Source: JAANXG01 sp963731035 (GTDB lineage Bacteria; Pseudomonadota; Gammaproteobacteria; Arenicellales; JAANXG01). Taken from it: DNA of 64,000 nt. This document shows, piece by piece, positions 1 through 7,327 of this stretch. The notes beneath the pieces are model-generated. The model had not been told where the DNA came from, made no database searches, and saw only the letters and a list, made by a program, of their open reading frames with translations. A program made the position numbers and the translations under genes. The DNA lies in assembly GCA_963731035.1 (NCBI GenBank), contig CAVSUY010000027.1, forward strand, positions 248,001 to 312,000, read 5' to 3'. Position 1 is the first letter of the stretch; every line of letters starts with the position of its first letter.

Positions 1-201
1 GAGAGTGATGGGCCGCACTTCCAGGTCCTCGGCCAGCGTCGCCTGGTTGATGCCCTCGCGCCGGGAAAGCATGGCCAGGGCGCGCCACTGAACCTGGGTA
101 AGCCCAAGCGGCTTCAGTCTCCGGTCGAGCTCCCGCCGCAGCAAGCGGGACACCTCGTACATGAGGAAACCAAAGTTTTGGGTAGGATCGGAATCGGGCA
201 T
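1..201 (-). CDS. MarR-family transcriptional regulator (N-terminal 67 residues, cut by window edge)
   Basis: Translating the minus strand from the ATG at 201-199 gives an open frame of exactly 67 codons to the window edge. It starts MPDSDPTQNFGFLMYEVSRL. The helical start followed by LGLTQVQWRALAMLSRREG and NQATLAEDLEV is the usual MarR dimerisation helix plus the beginning of the winged helix-turn-helix. The protein should be a cytoplasmic dimeric repressor that responds to small aromatics or redox signals. The ligand cannot be guessed because the rest lies outside the window. A promoter and a palindromic operator sit just upstream, which suggests autoregulation. Confidence 0.85.
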   Translation of the reverse strand, partial: MPDSDPTQNFGFLMYEVSRLLRRELDRRLKPLGLTQVQWRALAMLSRREGINQATLAEDLEVRPITL

Positions 202-210
202 TACACGGTT

Positions 211-259
211 CACTGACTATGTCAGTGCTTATTATAAGGTTTGCTTACTTTTCTTCCAA
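211..259 (-). promoter_or_regulatory. marR promoter with a perfect palindromic operator
   Basis: Reading the minus strand, a -35 box TTGGAA (259-254) is separated by 17 bp from a consensus -10 box TATAAT (236-231). The perfect inverted repeat CACTGAC-TAT-GTCAGTG (211-227) begins 3 bp downstream of the -10, where transcription should start, and ends 9 bp before the marR ATG. A repressor bound there would block initiation, the normal autoregulatory arrangement for MarR proteins. The binding protein is inferred, not shown. Confidence 0.7.
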
Positions 260-275
260 CCCCCTTTCCAGAACA

Positions 276-368
276 TCCCCTCTCCCGCTTGCGGGACGAC
301 TCCACGGACGCAGGAAGTAGGGCGAAACAATCCCCTCTCCCGCTTGCGGGAGAGGGTTAGGGTGAGGG
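276..368. repeat. REP-like hairpin repeat, one complete and one partial copy
   Basis: A perfect 11-bp inverted repeat, CCCTCTCCCGC-TT-GCGGGAGAGGG (333-356), is followed by TTAGGGTGAGGG. The first half, CCCCTCTCCCGCTTGCGGGA, also occurs at 277-296. This CTCTCCC/GGGAGAGGGTTAGGGTGAGGG sequence is a well-known intergenic dispersed repeat of proteobacteria. No protein is encoded here. Confidence 0.7.
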
Positions 369-430
369 CAAACGGCGTTCGGAATGGTGCTGTGCTGGTG
401 CCTGGTCGTTAGTTGACGGGACCACGGCCA

Positions 431-540
431 GCATGGGTTGAGGGAGGCCTTCGCCGACACGCTGTAAATACATCCCTGTACGCTCGCTTCCGGCATCCGA
501 AGCCTCCAGACGGTCGGCGAAAACCTCCCCCAACCCATGC
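431..540. repeat. Inverted-repeat element A with conserved core
   Basis: 28-bp arms at 431-458 and 513-540 are complementary at 25 of 28 positions, enclosing a 54-bp core. Read on the minus strand, that core (TCTGGAGGC..GGATGCCGGA.GCGAGC.TACAGGGATGTA) closely matches the core of element B at 651-698, which lies in the opposite orientation. The arms of A and B are unrelated. This is a non-coding cruciform-forming unit of an unidentified dispersed family. Confidence 0.7.
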
Positions 541-620
541 TCAGACTGCGTCACCCTTCGAGAAGCACCACGGACGTGTCAGGTATCCCCCACCCCCCGA
601 ACGAAGGGATGGGCGCAAAG

Positions 621-729
621 GCATGAATTGGGGCGGGGTTTCAGCGGGCGTCTGGAGGCAAGGATGCCGGAGGCGAGCCTACAGGGAGGTACTTGCGGCG
701 TCCCGCTGAAATCCCGCCCCGGTTCATGC
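621..729. repeat. Inverted-repeat element B with conserved core
   Basis: Arms at 621-650 (GCATGAATTGGGGCGGGG...) and 699-729 are complementary at about 27 of 30 positions with one gap. They flank a 48-bp core, TCTGGAGGCAAGGATGCCGG onward, that matches the reverse complement of the element A core. No coding signal is visible between 413 and 960 on either strand; short frames there only trace the repeats. Confidence 0.7.
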
Positions 730-818
730 ACAGCACTCCCGCCAACAATCTGAACACCCCACCAAACAGCGCCCCCCACAAGATATTCAAATCCCACAAC
801 CGCAGCCCAACGCAGGTT

Positions 819-917
819 GTCGGGATCAATCCCGACCTACAGGGATGTGCACTAGGATTGCTCCAGGCAATCCCGGCATTTCCTCCATCCATGGAGGTCA
901 CGAAGTGAGGCGGATCG
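819..917. repeat. Dispersed hairpin repeat, copy 1 (second copy inverted near 43.7 kb)
   Basis: The unit contains GTCGGGAT-CA-ATCCCGAC (819-836), a TACAGGGATGT segment shared with elements A and B, the hairpin GGATTG-CTCCAGG-CAATCC, then CCTCCATCCATGGAGG and AGGCGGATC. Positions 836-917 recur, inverted and with about a dozen differences, at 43716-43799. It is non-coding, lying downstream of the LOG-family gene. Confidence 0.75.
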
Positions 918-968
918 CCGGGAGCGGGATGCCATCGACCTGCCGGGACCCACTCGCGCATGGCCCCG

Positions 969-1781
969 CTAGAGGGTGGCGCCGACGGGTCCGGACAGGC
1001 CGCGGCTAATCAACTCCGCGGTAAGGTAATCGAAGGCTTCGTCCACCGTGTCACAGAACTTGAACAGCTCCAGATCCTTGGCATCGATGGTGCCGAATTC
1101 CACCAGGGCGTCGAAGTTGAGGATCCGATTCCAGTATTCGGAGCCGTACAGTACCAGTGGCAGGTGTTTTCTGACCTTTCGTGTCTGGACCAGGGTCAAA
1201 GTCTCGAACAACTCATCCAGGGTGCCAAAGCCTCCTGGAAAGAAGATTACCGCTTTCGCCAGATACAGAAACCAGAACTTGCGCATGAAGAAGTAGTGGA
1301 ACTGAAATGCCAGCTCCCGGGTAATGTAGGGGTTCTCGTGCTCTTCGAAAGGCAGGGAAACCGACAGACCCACGTTGACCCCTTGTGCCTCGCTGGCCCC
1401 GCGGTTCGCCGCCTCCATGATGCCGGGACCTCCCCCCGTGCAGATCACGAAACGCCGGTGTTTCTCCGGGAGCGCCTTCGACCAGTGAGTCAGCCGGTTC
1501 GACAGGGTCCGGGCATCTTCGTAGTACCGCGACATCTTGAGTTGCAGTTCGGCCCGCTTGATCCCTTCGCCGTTAACCCTCGCTTTTTCGAGATCCGACT
1601 CGGCACGTTCACCGTCTATACAGCGTGCCGAGCCCATCACGACGATGGTGTCGTCTATCGAAAAGCGGTGGAACCGAGTGTTGGGTTCATGATACTCGGC
1701 CAATATCCGAATCGGCCGGGCCTCTGGACTCAGCAGGAACTCATCGTTGCTGTAGGCTTTGCTGACGGATTTCTGTTTCAT
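969..1781 (-). CDS. LOG-family (TIGR00730-type) Rossmann-fold protein
   Basis: A 270-residue protein starting MKQKSVSKAYSNDEF. It carries the two signature motifs of the 'lysine decarboxylase-like' LOG family: CTGGGPGIMEAANRGA in the middle and FFPGGFGTLDELFE further on. Family members are nucleotide 5'-monophosphate phosphoribohydrolases, some of which release cytokinin-type bases, but the substrate of this longer bacterial subgroup is not settled. The frame stays open upstream across the neighbouring gene. The ATG at 1781 was chosen because family similarity begins after it and the upstream part is a shadow. It lies 41 bp downstream of the spermidine-synthase-like gene, probably in one transcript. 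Confidence 0.85.
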   Translation of the reverse strand: MKQKSVSKAYSNDEFLLSPEARPIRILAEYHEPNTRFHRFSIDDTIVVMGSARCIDGERAESDLEKARVNGEGIKRAELQLKMSRYYEDARTLSNRLTHWSKALPEKHRRFVICTGGGPGIMEAANRGASEAQGVNVGLSVSLPFEEHENPYITRELAFQFHYFFMRKFWFLYLAKAVIFFPGGFGTLDELFETLTLVQTRKVRKHLPLVLYGSEYWNRILNFDALVEFGTIDAKDLELFKFCDTVDEAFDYLTAELISRGLSGPVGATL

Positions 1782-1822
1782 GTCGATAATGTGTGCTTCA
1801 TCAAAGGGACCCCGGTCCGGGG

Positions 1823-2563
1823 TCAAAATTCGATCTTCTCGAGATGATAACGCAGTCGCGCTCTTCTTCGTTTCGGTCTGATGGCTTCGAGCGCCTTGGT
1901 GAGATCGGCGGGGGTCCGATCCCGGCGCAGGAGAACGGCCACCGCGTTGCCGTAGGCGGGCAAAGTGAACTTGTAGATCCGTTCGAAGTCGCGCCTGACC
2001 GCCGGAATTCTCTTCAACCTGCGAACCAGGTCCCGACTGTCCGCGAAATTCACCACCAGTATTCCGTCCTCCGCCACAAGGTCCCGCAGGCCGCGGTACC
2101 AGTCCCGGGAGAAGGTGACCGCTCGCGCCGCCTCGCCGTGGCCGTCCGAGAACAGGTCGTCGATGACCAGGTCGAACTTCTCTCCCTGGTGTTCCCCTAT
2201 CCATTGTCCGGCGTCCGCCTCCACAAGCTCGGCCTTGATCCGGTCCAGACCGAAGAAGCCGCGAGCGATCCTGACATGAACCGGGTTTCGGTCCACCGCC
2301 ACGAGCCTGTCCCAGTCCACCAACTCATTCAGCTGCCGAACCACGGCTCCCCCACCGAGACCCAGCAGCAGTATCCCGTTCAGGCGGCTGCTATCCCGCC
2401 ACAGGACCGGCAGGCCCAGCAGATCCCAGACGCCGCCGCCGAAGATGTGTCCGGGATGGTACTGGGTGTGGAGTACGCCGTTGGTGTACAACCGAATGGT
2501 ACGGCCCGCCGTCCTCACCTCGTAGCGGCGCCCGCCCGACGTCCGTTCCCAGAGCAGCGCCAT
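1823..2563 (-). CDS. Spermidine-synthase-like methyltransferase-fold protein
   Basis: A 246-residue cytoplasmic protein. GILLLGLGGGAVVRQL (about residue 65) is the AdoMet-site glycine motif. It is followed by the acidic residue in VAVDRNPVHV and by DLVIDDLFSDGHG, where spermidine synthases carry their DxxxD polyamine-site motif. It is shorter than SpeE (about 290 residues), has no AdoMet decarboxylase partner nearby, and has a basic C-terminus (RPKRRRARLRY). It could be a polyamine aminopropyltransferase or one of the many spermidine-synthase-like proteins of unknown substrate. It is divergent from msrB and followed by the LOG-family gene. Confidence 0.75.
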   Translation of the reverse strand: MALLWERTSGGRRYEVRTAGRTIRLYTNGVLHTQYHPGHIFGGGVWDLLGLPVLWRDSSRLNGILLLGLGGGAVVRQLNELVDWDRLVAVDRNPVHVRIARGFFGLDRIKAELVEADAGQWIGEHQGEKFDLVIDDLFSDGHGEAARAVTFSRDWYRGLRDLVAEDGILVVNFADSRDLVRRLKRIPAVRRDFERIYKFTLPAYGNAVAVLLRRDRTPADLTKALEAIRPKRRRARLRYHLEKIEF

Positions 2564-2715
2564 CTATGCCCAGTCCCCAAACCGCAAGCCACCGGCCCCC
2601 GTGCCGCGGGTCAGGACCGGCGCCGGCGCACTGAACCCCGTCGCCCCGGGGGCGTCTAACGGTAGACTGGCGGCAACAGGTCGTTGTCTAATCACACAAC
2701 TTCAGGAGAGCTACA

Positions 2716-3222
2716 ATGAATCGCAGACTATTTATAACAGCCCTGGGTGCCGTCTGTGCCGGCACGGCGCGCCTGGCGGACGCCGGGGACTCTGACACTG
2801 GAAACTCCAACATGAATACCACAGTCGAGCAACTGAAACTGAAGGAATCCGAGTGGCGCGAAAAGCTCACACCGGAGCAGTTCCATATTCTACGCAAGGC
2901 AGGCACCGAGCGGGCGTATTCCAGCCCCCTGAACAGCGAGCACCGCGAGGGTGTCTATCACTGCGCCGGTTGTGACCTGGCGTTGTTCGACTCGAGCGCG
3001 AAATTCGACAGCGGCACCGGGTGGCCCAGTTTCTTTCAGCCCATGGACCCGGCCCACATCGGCACCAAGACCGATTTCAAGCTCATTCTGCCGCGCACCG
3101 AGTATCACTGCGCGCGCTGCGGCGGCCACCAGGGCCATGTGTTCAACGACGGGCCCAAACCTACCGGCAAACGGTACTGCAACAATGGCCTGGCGTTGAG
3201 CTTTAAACCCACCAACGCCTGA
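2716..3222 (+). CDS. msrB: Peptide-methionine (R)-S-oxide reductase MsrB, exported form
   Basis: A 168-residue protein that reduces methionine-R-sulfoxide in damaged proteins. The C-terminal 130 residues hold the whole MsrB fold: zinc cysteines in YHCAGCDLALF and YHCARCGGHQGHVF, the substrate loop SGTGWPSF, and the catalytic cysteine in KRYCNNGLAL. The N-terminus MNRRLFITALGAVCAGTARL is a signal sequence with an arginine pair, which suggests a periplasmic enzyme and possibly Tat export. A Shine-Dalgarno AGGAGAG precedes the ATG by about 6 bases. The exact export route is inference. Confidence 0.93.
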   Translation: MNRRLFITALGAVCAGTARLADAGDSDTGNSNMNTTVEQLKLKESEWREKLTPEQFHILRKAGTERAYSSPLNSEHREGVYHCAGCDLALFDSSAKFDSGTGWPSFFQPMDPAHIGTKTDFKLILPRTEYHCARCGGHQGHVFNDGPKPTGKRYCNNGLALSFKPTNA

Positions 3223-3265
3223 ATGCTCGTGAAGTCGCCGCGTCCGTCGCGGCAGATCGCATATT

Positions 3266-3356
3266 CGAATCCCGGCCTCCACATGAGTGATCCGTAGCCG
3301 TATACCCGAAATGCCGTTCTCGGTGGTTCTGGAATGAGGTGCCTGTTGCCGGGCAT
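3266..3356 (-). pseudogene. Relic of a ChaC-type gamma-glutamylcyclotransferase
   Basis: On the minus strand between msrB and the asparaginase, the frame reads MPGNRHLIPEPPRTAFRVYG followed by YGSLMWRPGFEYA. The YGSLMWxPGF segment is the substrate-binding loop at the start of ChaC proteins, which cleave glutathione to 5-oxoproline and Cys-Gly. Resemblance stops after about 30 residues and the frame then only shadows msrB. The rest of the roughly 180-residue enzyme is missing. This looks like the 5' stump left by a deletion or by a rearrangement that brought msrB in. Confidence 0.6.
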
Positions 3357-3457
3357 CTCCAGTCGCGGTCGCGGCGGTGCGTGGAGGACGGAATCATCGC
3401 TCGGGCCGCCGGACGCGGGTTACACTTGCAGGTTATATATCCCAGTGGCCCTAGCCG

Positions 3458-4483
3458 ATGCAACAAGCCAACCCAATACTCGTTGAGGTTACCCGTGGAT
3501 CCGCCGTGGAAAGCGTCCACCGCGGCTCTGCGGTGGTGATCGACCGCTCTGGAACAGTGGTTGCGTCCTGGGGCGACGTGGAACGTCCTGTCTATCCCCG
3601 TTCGGCGGTGAAGCCCATCCAGGCGGTCCCCCTGGTGACTTCCGGGGCGGCGCAGGCCTTCGACGTCACTGTAGAAGAGCTGGCCCTGGCCTGCGCTTCC
3701 CACAATGGCGAGGCAATACACACCTCGGCCGTACAGCACTGGCTGAACCGCATTGGATATGATCCACAGACTCTGGAATGCGGCGCCCATTCCCCACAGG
3801 ACGGACAGACCCGCGGGGAATTGGCTGCCCGCGGGCTGGCTATATCACCGTTGCATAACAACTGCTCCGGGAAGCACACGGGGTTTCTGACCATCTGCCG
3901 TCATATGGGGTACCCTTCCGAGGGCTATACGCGCATCGAACACCCGGTGCAGCGCTTGGTCCGGGAGGCACTGGAAGACTTGACCGGGTACTCCGTGGCC
4001 GAAGCCCCGCGCGGAATCGACGGCTGCGGCATACCCGTGTACGCTGTGCCCTTGCGGGGCCTGGCGGCGGCCATGATGAAATTCGCGGTTCCCGAGGCGG
4101 CGGCGGACGAGCGGACGGCCGCGGCGCTCCGGGACATCCGTGACGCAATGATCGCCCGCCCTTACCTGGTGGCGGGGCGTGACCGTTTCTGCACGCTGGT
4201 CATGGAAGGGCTGGCACCCAATGTGCTGGTAAAGACCGGTGCGGAAGGGGTTTTTTGCGGGACGATCGTCGACCAGGGGCTGGGTATTGCTCTCAAGATC
4301 GACGACGGCGCGACCCGCGCTTCCGAGGTGGCGATGGGCGGAATCCTCCGCCACCTGAATGCGATCAACGATTCGCGCTTTGCCGCCCTGCGGTCTAAAC
4401 TTGAACCAGACGTGTTGAACGTGGCCGGCAACAAGGTCGGAATGATAAGGGTGTCCGAGGTCCTGGCGGCCGAATCCGCGTGA
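3458..4483 (+). CDS. Asparaginase II-family amidohydrolase
   Basis: A 341-residue cytoplasmic enzyme of the Asparaginase_II family typified by the inducible Rhizobium etli asparaginase, unrelated to the classical AnsA/AnsB fold. It contains the serine-lysine element in YPRSAVKPIQAVP, the ACASHNGE segment, and the cysteine/lysine motif HNNCSGKHTGFL that binds zinc and substrate in that enzyme. GIDGCGIPVYAVPL and a glycine-rich C-terminal half complete the fold. It should release ammonia from asparagine, although several homologues act on other amides. It is the first of two co-oriented genes, 81 bp before the DksA-like gene. Confidence 0.85.
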   Translation: MQQANPILVEVTRGSAVESVHRGSAVVIDRSGTVVASWGDVERPVYPRSAVKPIQAVPLVTSGAAQAFDVTVEELALACASHNGEAIHTSAVQHWLNRIGYDPQTLECGAHSPQDGQTRGELAARGLAISPLHNNCSGKHTGFLTICRHMGYPSEGYTRIEHPVQRLVREALEDLTGYSVAEAPRGIDGCGIPVYAVPLRGLAAAMMKFAVPEAAADERTAAALRDIRDAMIARPYLVAGRDRFCTLVMEGLAPNVLVKTGAEGVFCGTIVDQGLGIALKIDDGATRASEVAMGGILRHLNAINDSRFAALRSKLEPDVLNVAGNKVGMIRVSEVLAAESA

Positions 4484-4564
4484 ACCTGCTCTGGATCAGA
4501 TCCCCCATGCCGGTTGTCTGTATAGAATAAACACACTTTCGCGGTTCATTTCGTCAGGTAAACC

Positions 4565-4906
4565 ATGTCCATACAAGATACTACACAGTGGTTGATCAAC
4601 CGGAGAGACGAGCTCGAGCGGCGTCTGAGCGAGATCTCCCGGGACGTGCGTCATGAAGACAATCCCCTGTCGGGCGACTGGGAAGAACAGGCAGTACAGC
4701 GGGAGCACGACGAAGTGACCGATGCCCTGGGCAACGAGGCCCGGCGTGAGCTCGAACAGATCAAGCAGGCACTGGCCCGTATCGACAGCGGCGATTACGA
4801 ATACTGTGCAGAGTGCGGGGTGAAGATCGGCCAGCCACGGCTCGAACTGCTTCCCTACACCAACCTTTGTGTCGCATGCGCCGAGGCACGCGAGGCCGCC
4901 AACTGA
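4565..4906 (+). CDS. DksA/TraR-family zinc-finger protein
   Basis: A 113-residue protein with a long charged alpha-helical N-terminal half and a C-terminal four-cysteine zinc finger, YCAECGVKIGQ...NLCVACAE, as in DksA and TraR. Such proteins insert a coiled coil into the RNA polymerase secondary channel and modulate initiation with ppGpp. At 113 residues it is shorter than canonical DksA (about 150), and the coiled-coil tip reads SRDVRHEDNP rather than the DxxDxA motif. It is therefore probably a paralogue, not the main DksA. Confidence 0.85.
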   Translation: MSIQDTTQWLINRRDELERRLSEISRDVRHEDNPLSGDWEEQAVQREHDEVTDALGNEARRELEQIKQALARIDSGDYEYCAECGVKIGQPRLELLPYTNLCVACAEAREAAN

Positions 4907-4958
4907 CCGGACGCTTCCGGCCCGAGGCAGGCGCGCCAATGGGCCTCTGATCGGGCTC

Positions 4959-5210
4959 CTAGCGTTCTTCCACCCCGGACCCCAGCTCGGCGAGCTGCGC
5001 CCGGGCTCGTTCCAGTTCCCTGCAGTTGAAATCCCGGTTGTCCGTAAGACGTTTGAGCTCAAGAGTCAGCTGGTGAGACTGCCCGCTCCCGCGCTCCAGG
5101 CGATCCCGGCAACGGCGCTCCTCATGCTCGAACTCGTCGATGGCGTCCTCGAGCTCTTCGCAATACTTCTCCAGTGCTGCAACCTCGTCCTCGAGCTGTC
5201 TGAATGTCAT
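4959..5210 (-). CDS. Small coiled-coil protein of unknown function
   Basis: An 83-residue protein starting MTFRQLEDEVAALEKYCEEL. It is almost entirely acidic and basic heptads with no hydrophobic membrane segment, so it should form a soluble coiled coil. The frame extends upstream into the ferredoxin reductase gene, but the ATG at 5210 is the first one outside it, 31 bp after that gene's stop. No good Shine-Dalgarno is visible. No family was recognised. Codon use resembles the neighbours, which favours a real gene. Confidence 0.55.
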   Translation of the reverse strand: MTFRQLEDEVAALEKYCEELEDAIDEFEHEERRCRDRLERGSGQSHQLTLELKRLTDNRDFNCRELERARAQLAELGSGVEER

Positions 5211-5241
5211 GCCAAAGGAGCCGCAACAGCCGCAGCAAGTC

Positions 5242-6465
5242 TCAAACCAGGTCCTTGACTGGTATATCAGGGTCGGCGAGGTGTTCAGGAGCTGGATGAA
5301 CGCCGCTCTGGAGCAGGCGCTGGGCGAAGCGCACGTCCTTGGCAATCAATAAGCCCTTGCCCCACCCGGTCACGCCCACCAGCCTGCCGCCCTCAAGGCT
5401 GAACAATACCATGTTCTCCTCCTCGATCGATCCGCGCTGAATGTGTTCATCGCCGTCGGCGGGAAAGCCCGCCGTCTGCAGGACCCGCTGGTACTGATCC
5501 GACCAGACGAACGGAACCGGGTCATAGCCTGCCGGCTTTCCCGCAATGGTGGCCGCGGTATTCATGCCCTGCTGGTCGGCATTCTGAAACGACTCCAGAC
5601 GGATATGTCGACGGTAGCGCGGCAGGTAGCAACAGGCACAATCACCGGCGGCGTAGACATTGTTGACCGATGTGCGTCCGAACTCGTCGGTCACAATACC
5701 ATCCGAAACTTCGACACCAGCCTCCTTCGCCAGGCTCGTATCGGGTACAACCCCGATCCCCACCACTACTGCGTCGGCCTCAACGCTTTCGCCGTTCGAC
5801 AGCACGAGTCTCTCAACACGTCCCCCACCTTCGAACCGCTCGATGCCGACTCCGGTAAGAATGTTCACTCCTTCGTCCCGATGCACCTGAGCCACCGCCG
5901 CGGCCGCCGGCGGCGGCACCGAGCGGCTCAGGATTCCCTCCAGCGCCTCGAGCACCGTCACCTGGCACCCCAGTTGCCGGGCGCTGGCGGCAACTTCCAG
6001 TCCGATGAATCCGCCGCCAACGATCGCGACATGCCGCCCGGGTTGAAGCTCGGCCTTGATCGCCGCACAGTCCGCCGCCGTGCGCAGCAGGAATACCCTC
6101 TCGAGATCATGGCCGGGCAAAGGCAGAACCCGGGGCGTCGCGCCGGTCGCGAACACGAGGTTGTCGAAATCGATTGAGCGGCCGTCCTGGTAGCGTACCG
6201 TTTGCTTGTCGACGTCCACTTCGACGACGCGACACTCGAGTTGGATGTCGATGCCCTTGGCGCCGTAGTCATCCAGCGGGCGGAAGTAACCGTCCTCCAC
6301 GGTGTTCTCACCGAGCAGTACCGTTTTGGACAAGGGCGGCCGCCGGTAGGGTGGGCGGGGTTCGTCGCCGACCAGGACGATTTCGCCCTGGTACTCCTTG
6401 GACCGCAGCGTCATCGCGCACCGGGCCCCGGCCTGTCCCGCGCCCACGATTATTGTTCGGGACAT
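5242..6465 (-). CDS. FAD-dependent ferredoxin/rubredoxin-type reductase
   Basis: A 407-residue NAD(P)H-dependent flavoprotein of the rhodocoxin/putidaredoxin reductase family. RTIIVGAGQAGARCA binds FAD at the N-terminus, RPPYRRPPLSK is the family's flavin loop, HVAIVGGGFIGLEVA is the NAD(P)H Rossmann motif, and NVYAAGDCACCY is the second FAD motif. The last 80 residues match the reductase C-terminal domain. These enzymes feed electrons to [2Fe-2S] ferredoxins for oxygenases or P450s; no partner ferredoxin or oxygenase lies beside it. The ATG at 6465 has GGGGGAAAG just upstream, which decides the start. Confidence 0.88.
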   Translation of the reverse strand: MSRTIIVGAGQAGARCAMTLRSKEYQGEIVLVGDEPRPPYRRPPLSKTVLLGENTVEDGYFRPLDDYGAKGIDIQLECRVVEVDVDKQTVRYQDGRSIDFDNLVFATGATPRVLPLPGHDLERVFLLRTAADCAAIKAELQPGRHVAIVGGGFIGLEVAASARQLGCQVTVLEALEGILSRSVPPPAAAAVAQVHRDEGVNILTGVGIERFEGGGRVERLVLSNGESVEADAVVVGIGVVPDTSLAKEAGVEVSDGIVTDEFGRTSVNNVYAAGDCACCYLPRYRRHIRLESFQNADQQGMNTAATIAGKPAGYDPVPFVWSDQYQRVLQTAGFPADGDEHIQRGSIEEENMVLFSLEGGRLVGVTGWGKGLLIAKDVRFAQRLLQSGVHPAPEHLADPDIPVKDLV

Positions 6466-6506
6466 CTTTCCCCCGCCTGCGTTAATGGAAGCCTGCCCCG
6501 GTCGCT

Positions 6507-7271
6507 CTAAAGACGATAGTCCGGCTCTTCCTCGTCCAGGATCTTCTGCAACTCGCGGAAATGCTTGTGGTAGCCGGCGAATTCCTCCCACTGGCGAGCG
6601 GTCTTCTCGGCCACGTCGTCGGGAAGCACTCGCAATGACCGGCCGGTCATGTAGGCCGTCACCAGGGTCCGCGCCGCCCGCTCGAAGTAGAACATTTCGT
6701 CAAAAGCCTGGGCGACGCTGGGCGCCGTAATCATGACACCGTGATTGCCCATGAGCATGATGCGCTTGTCCGCAAGAAGTCTGACGCAACGCTCGGCCTC
6801 GTCTTCCAGCGCCATGCCGCCATACTCCGTATCGACGGCCACACGATTGAAGAATCTGGCGCAATTCTGATCGATCGGCGGCATGGTGCAGTCTTCGAGG
6901 CACGCCAGCACGGTGGCGTACCTCGAATGCACGTGCAACGCGCACCTGGCTTCGGGGCAACGGCGGTGCAGAGCGCCGTGCAGTCCCCAGGCAGTCGGGT
7001 CGGGGGCATCTTCGCGTTCCATGGTTCGGTCGTTCCGCGCGTCTGCGAGCAGCAGGTCTCCGGCCCGGATTGTGGAAAAGTGCCGGCCGTCGGGATTGAT
7101 CAGAAATCGGGTACCGCCATCGTTTACCGACAGACTGAAGTGGTTGGCAACGGCCTCGTGCATGTCGAGCCGTGCGGTCCACCTGAACGCACAGGCAAGC
7201 TGGGCCCGTTGCTCGTAGTAGGGATCCTGCCGAAGATCGGGACCGGATGCTTCAAGCTTGCTGATACTCAT
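6507..7271 (-). CDS. Class II aldolase/adducin-family protein
   Basis: A 254-residue protein with the zinc-site histidines of class II aldolases: EAVANHFSL near the N-terminus, ALHVHSRYATVLA in the middle and LMGNHGVMI in the last third. Family members are metal-dependent aldolases or decarboxylases for sugar phosphates, and many of this subgroup have unknown substrates. The start at 7271 follows GGGGAG by 7 bases. It lies 56 bp after the 2-hydroxyacid dehydrogenase and 41 bp before the ferredoxin reductase, suggesting one three- or four-gene unit. Confidence 0.85.
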   Translation of the reverse strand: MSISKLEASGPDLRQDPYYEQRAQLACAFRWTARLDMHEAVANHFSLSVNDGGTRFLINPDGRHFSTIRAGDLLLADARNDRTMEREDAPDPTAWGLHGALHRRCPEARCALHVHSRYATVLACLEDCTMPPIDQNCARFFNRVAVDTEYGGMALEDEAERCVRLLADKRIMLMGNHGVMITAPSVAQAFDEMFYFERAARTLVTAYMTGRSLRVLPDDVAEKTARQWEEFAGYHKHFRELQKILDEEEPDYRL

Positions 7272-7327
7272 GGGCGACTCCCCGTGACGGACATGCAATC
7301 GAAACTTAAGCGACCGGTCGCGGTAAA

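Noticed and set aside
413..961. Small proteins in the gene-free stretch after marR
   Set aside because: All frames there run through the inverted-repeat elements and show no conserved motif, codon bias or ribosome site.
969..2204. A 411-residue version of the LOG-family protein
   Set aside because: The first 141 residues are a low-complexity Arg/Gly/Pro shadow of the spermidine-synthase-like gene; family similarity starts at the ATG at 1781.
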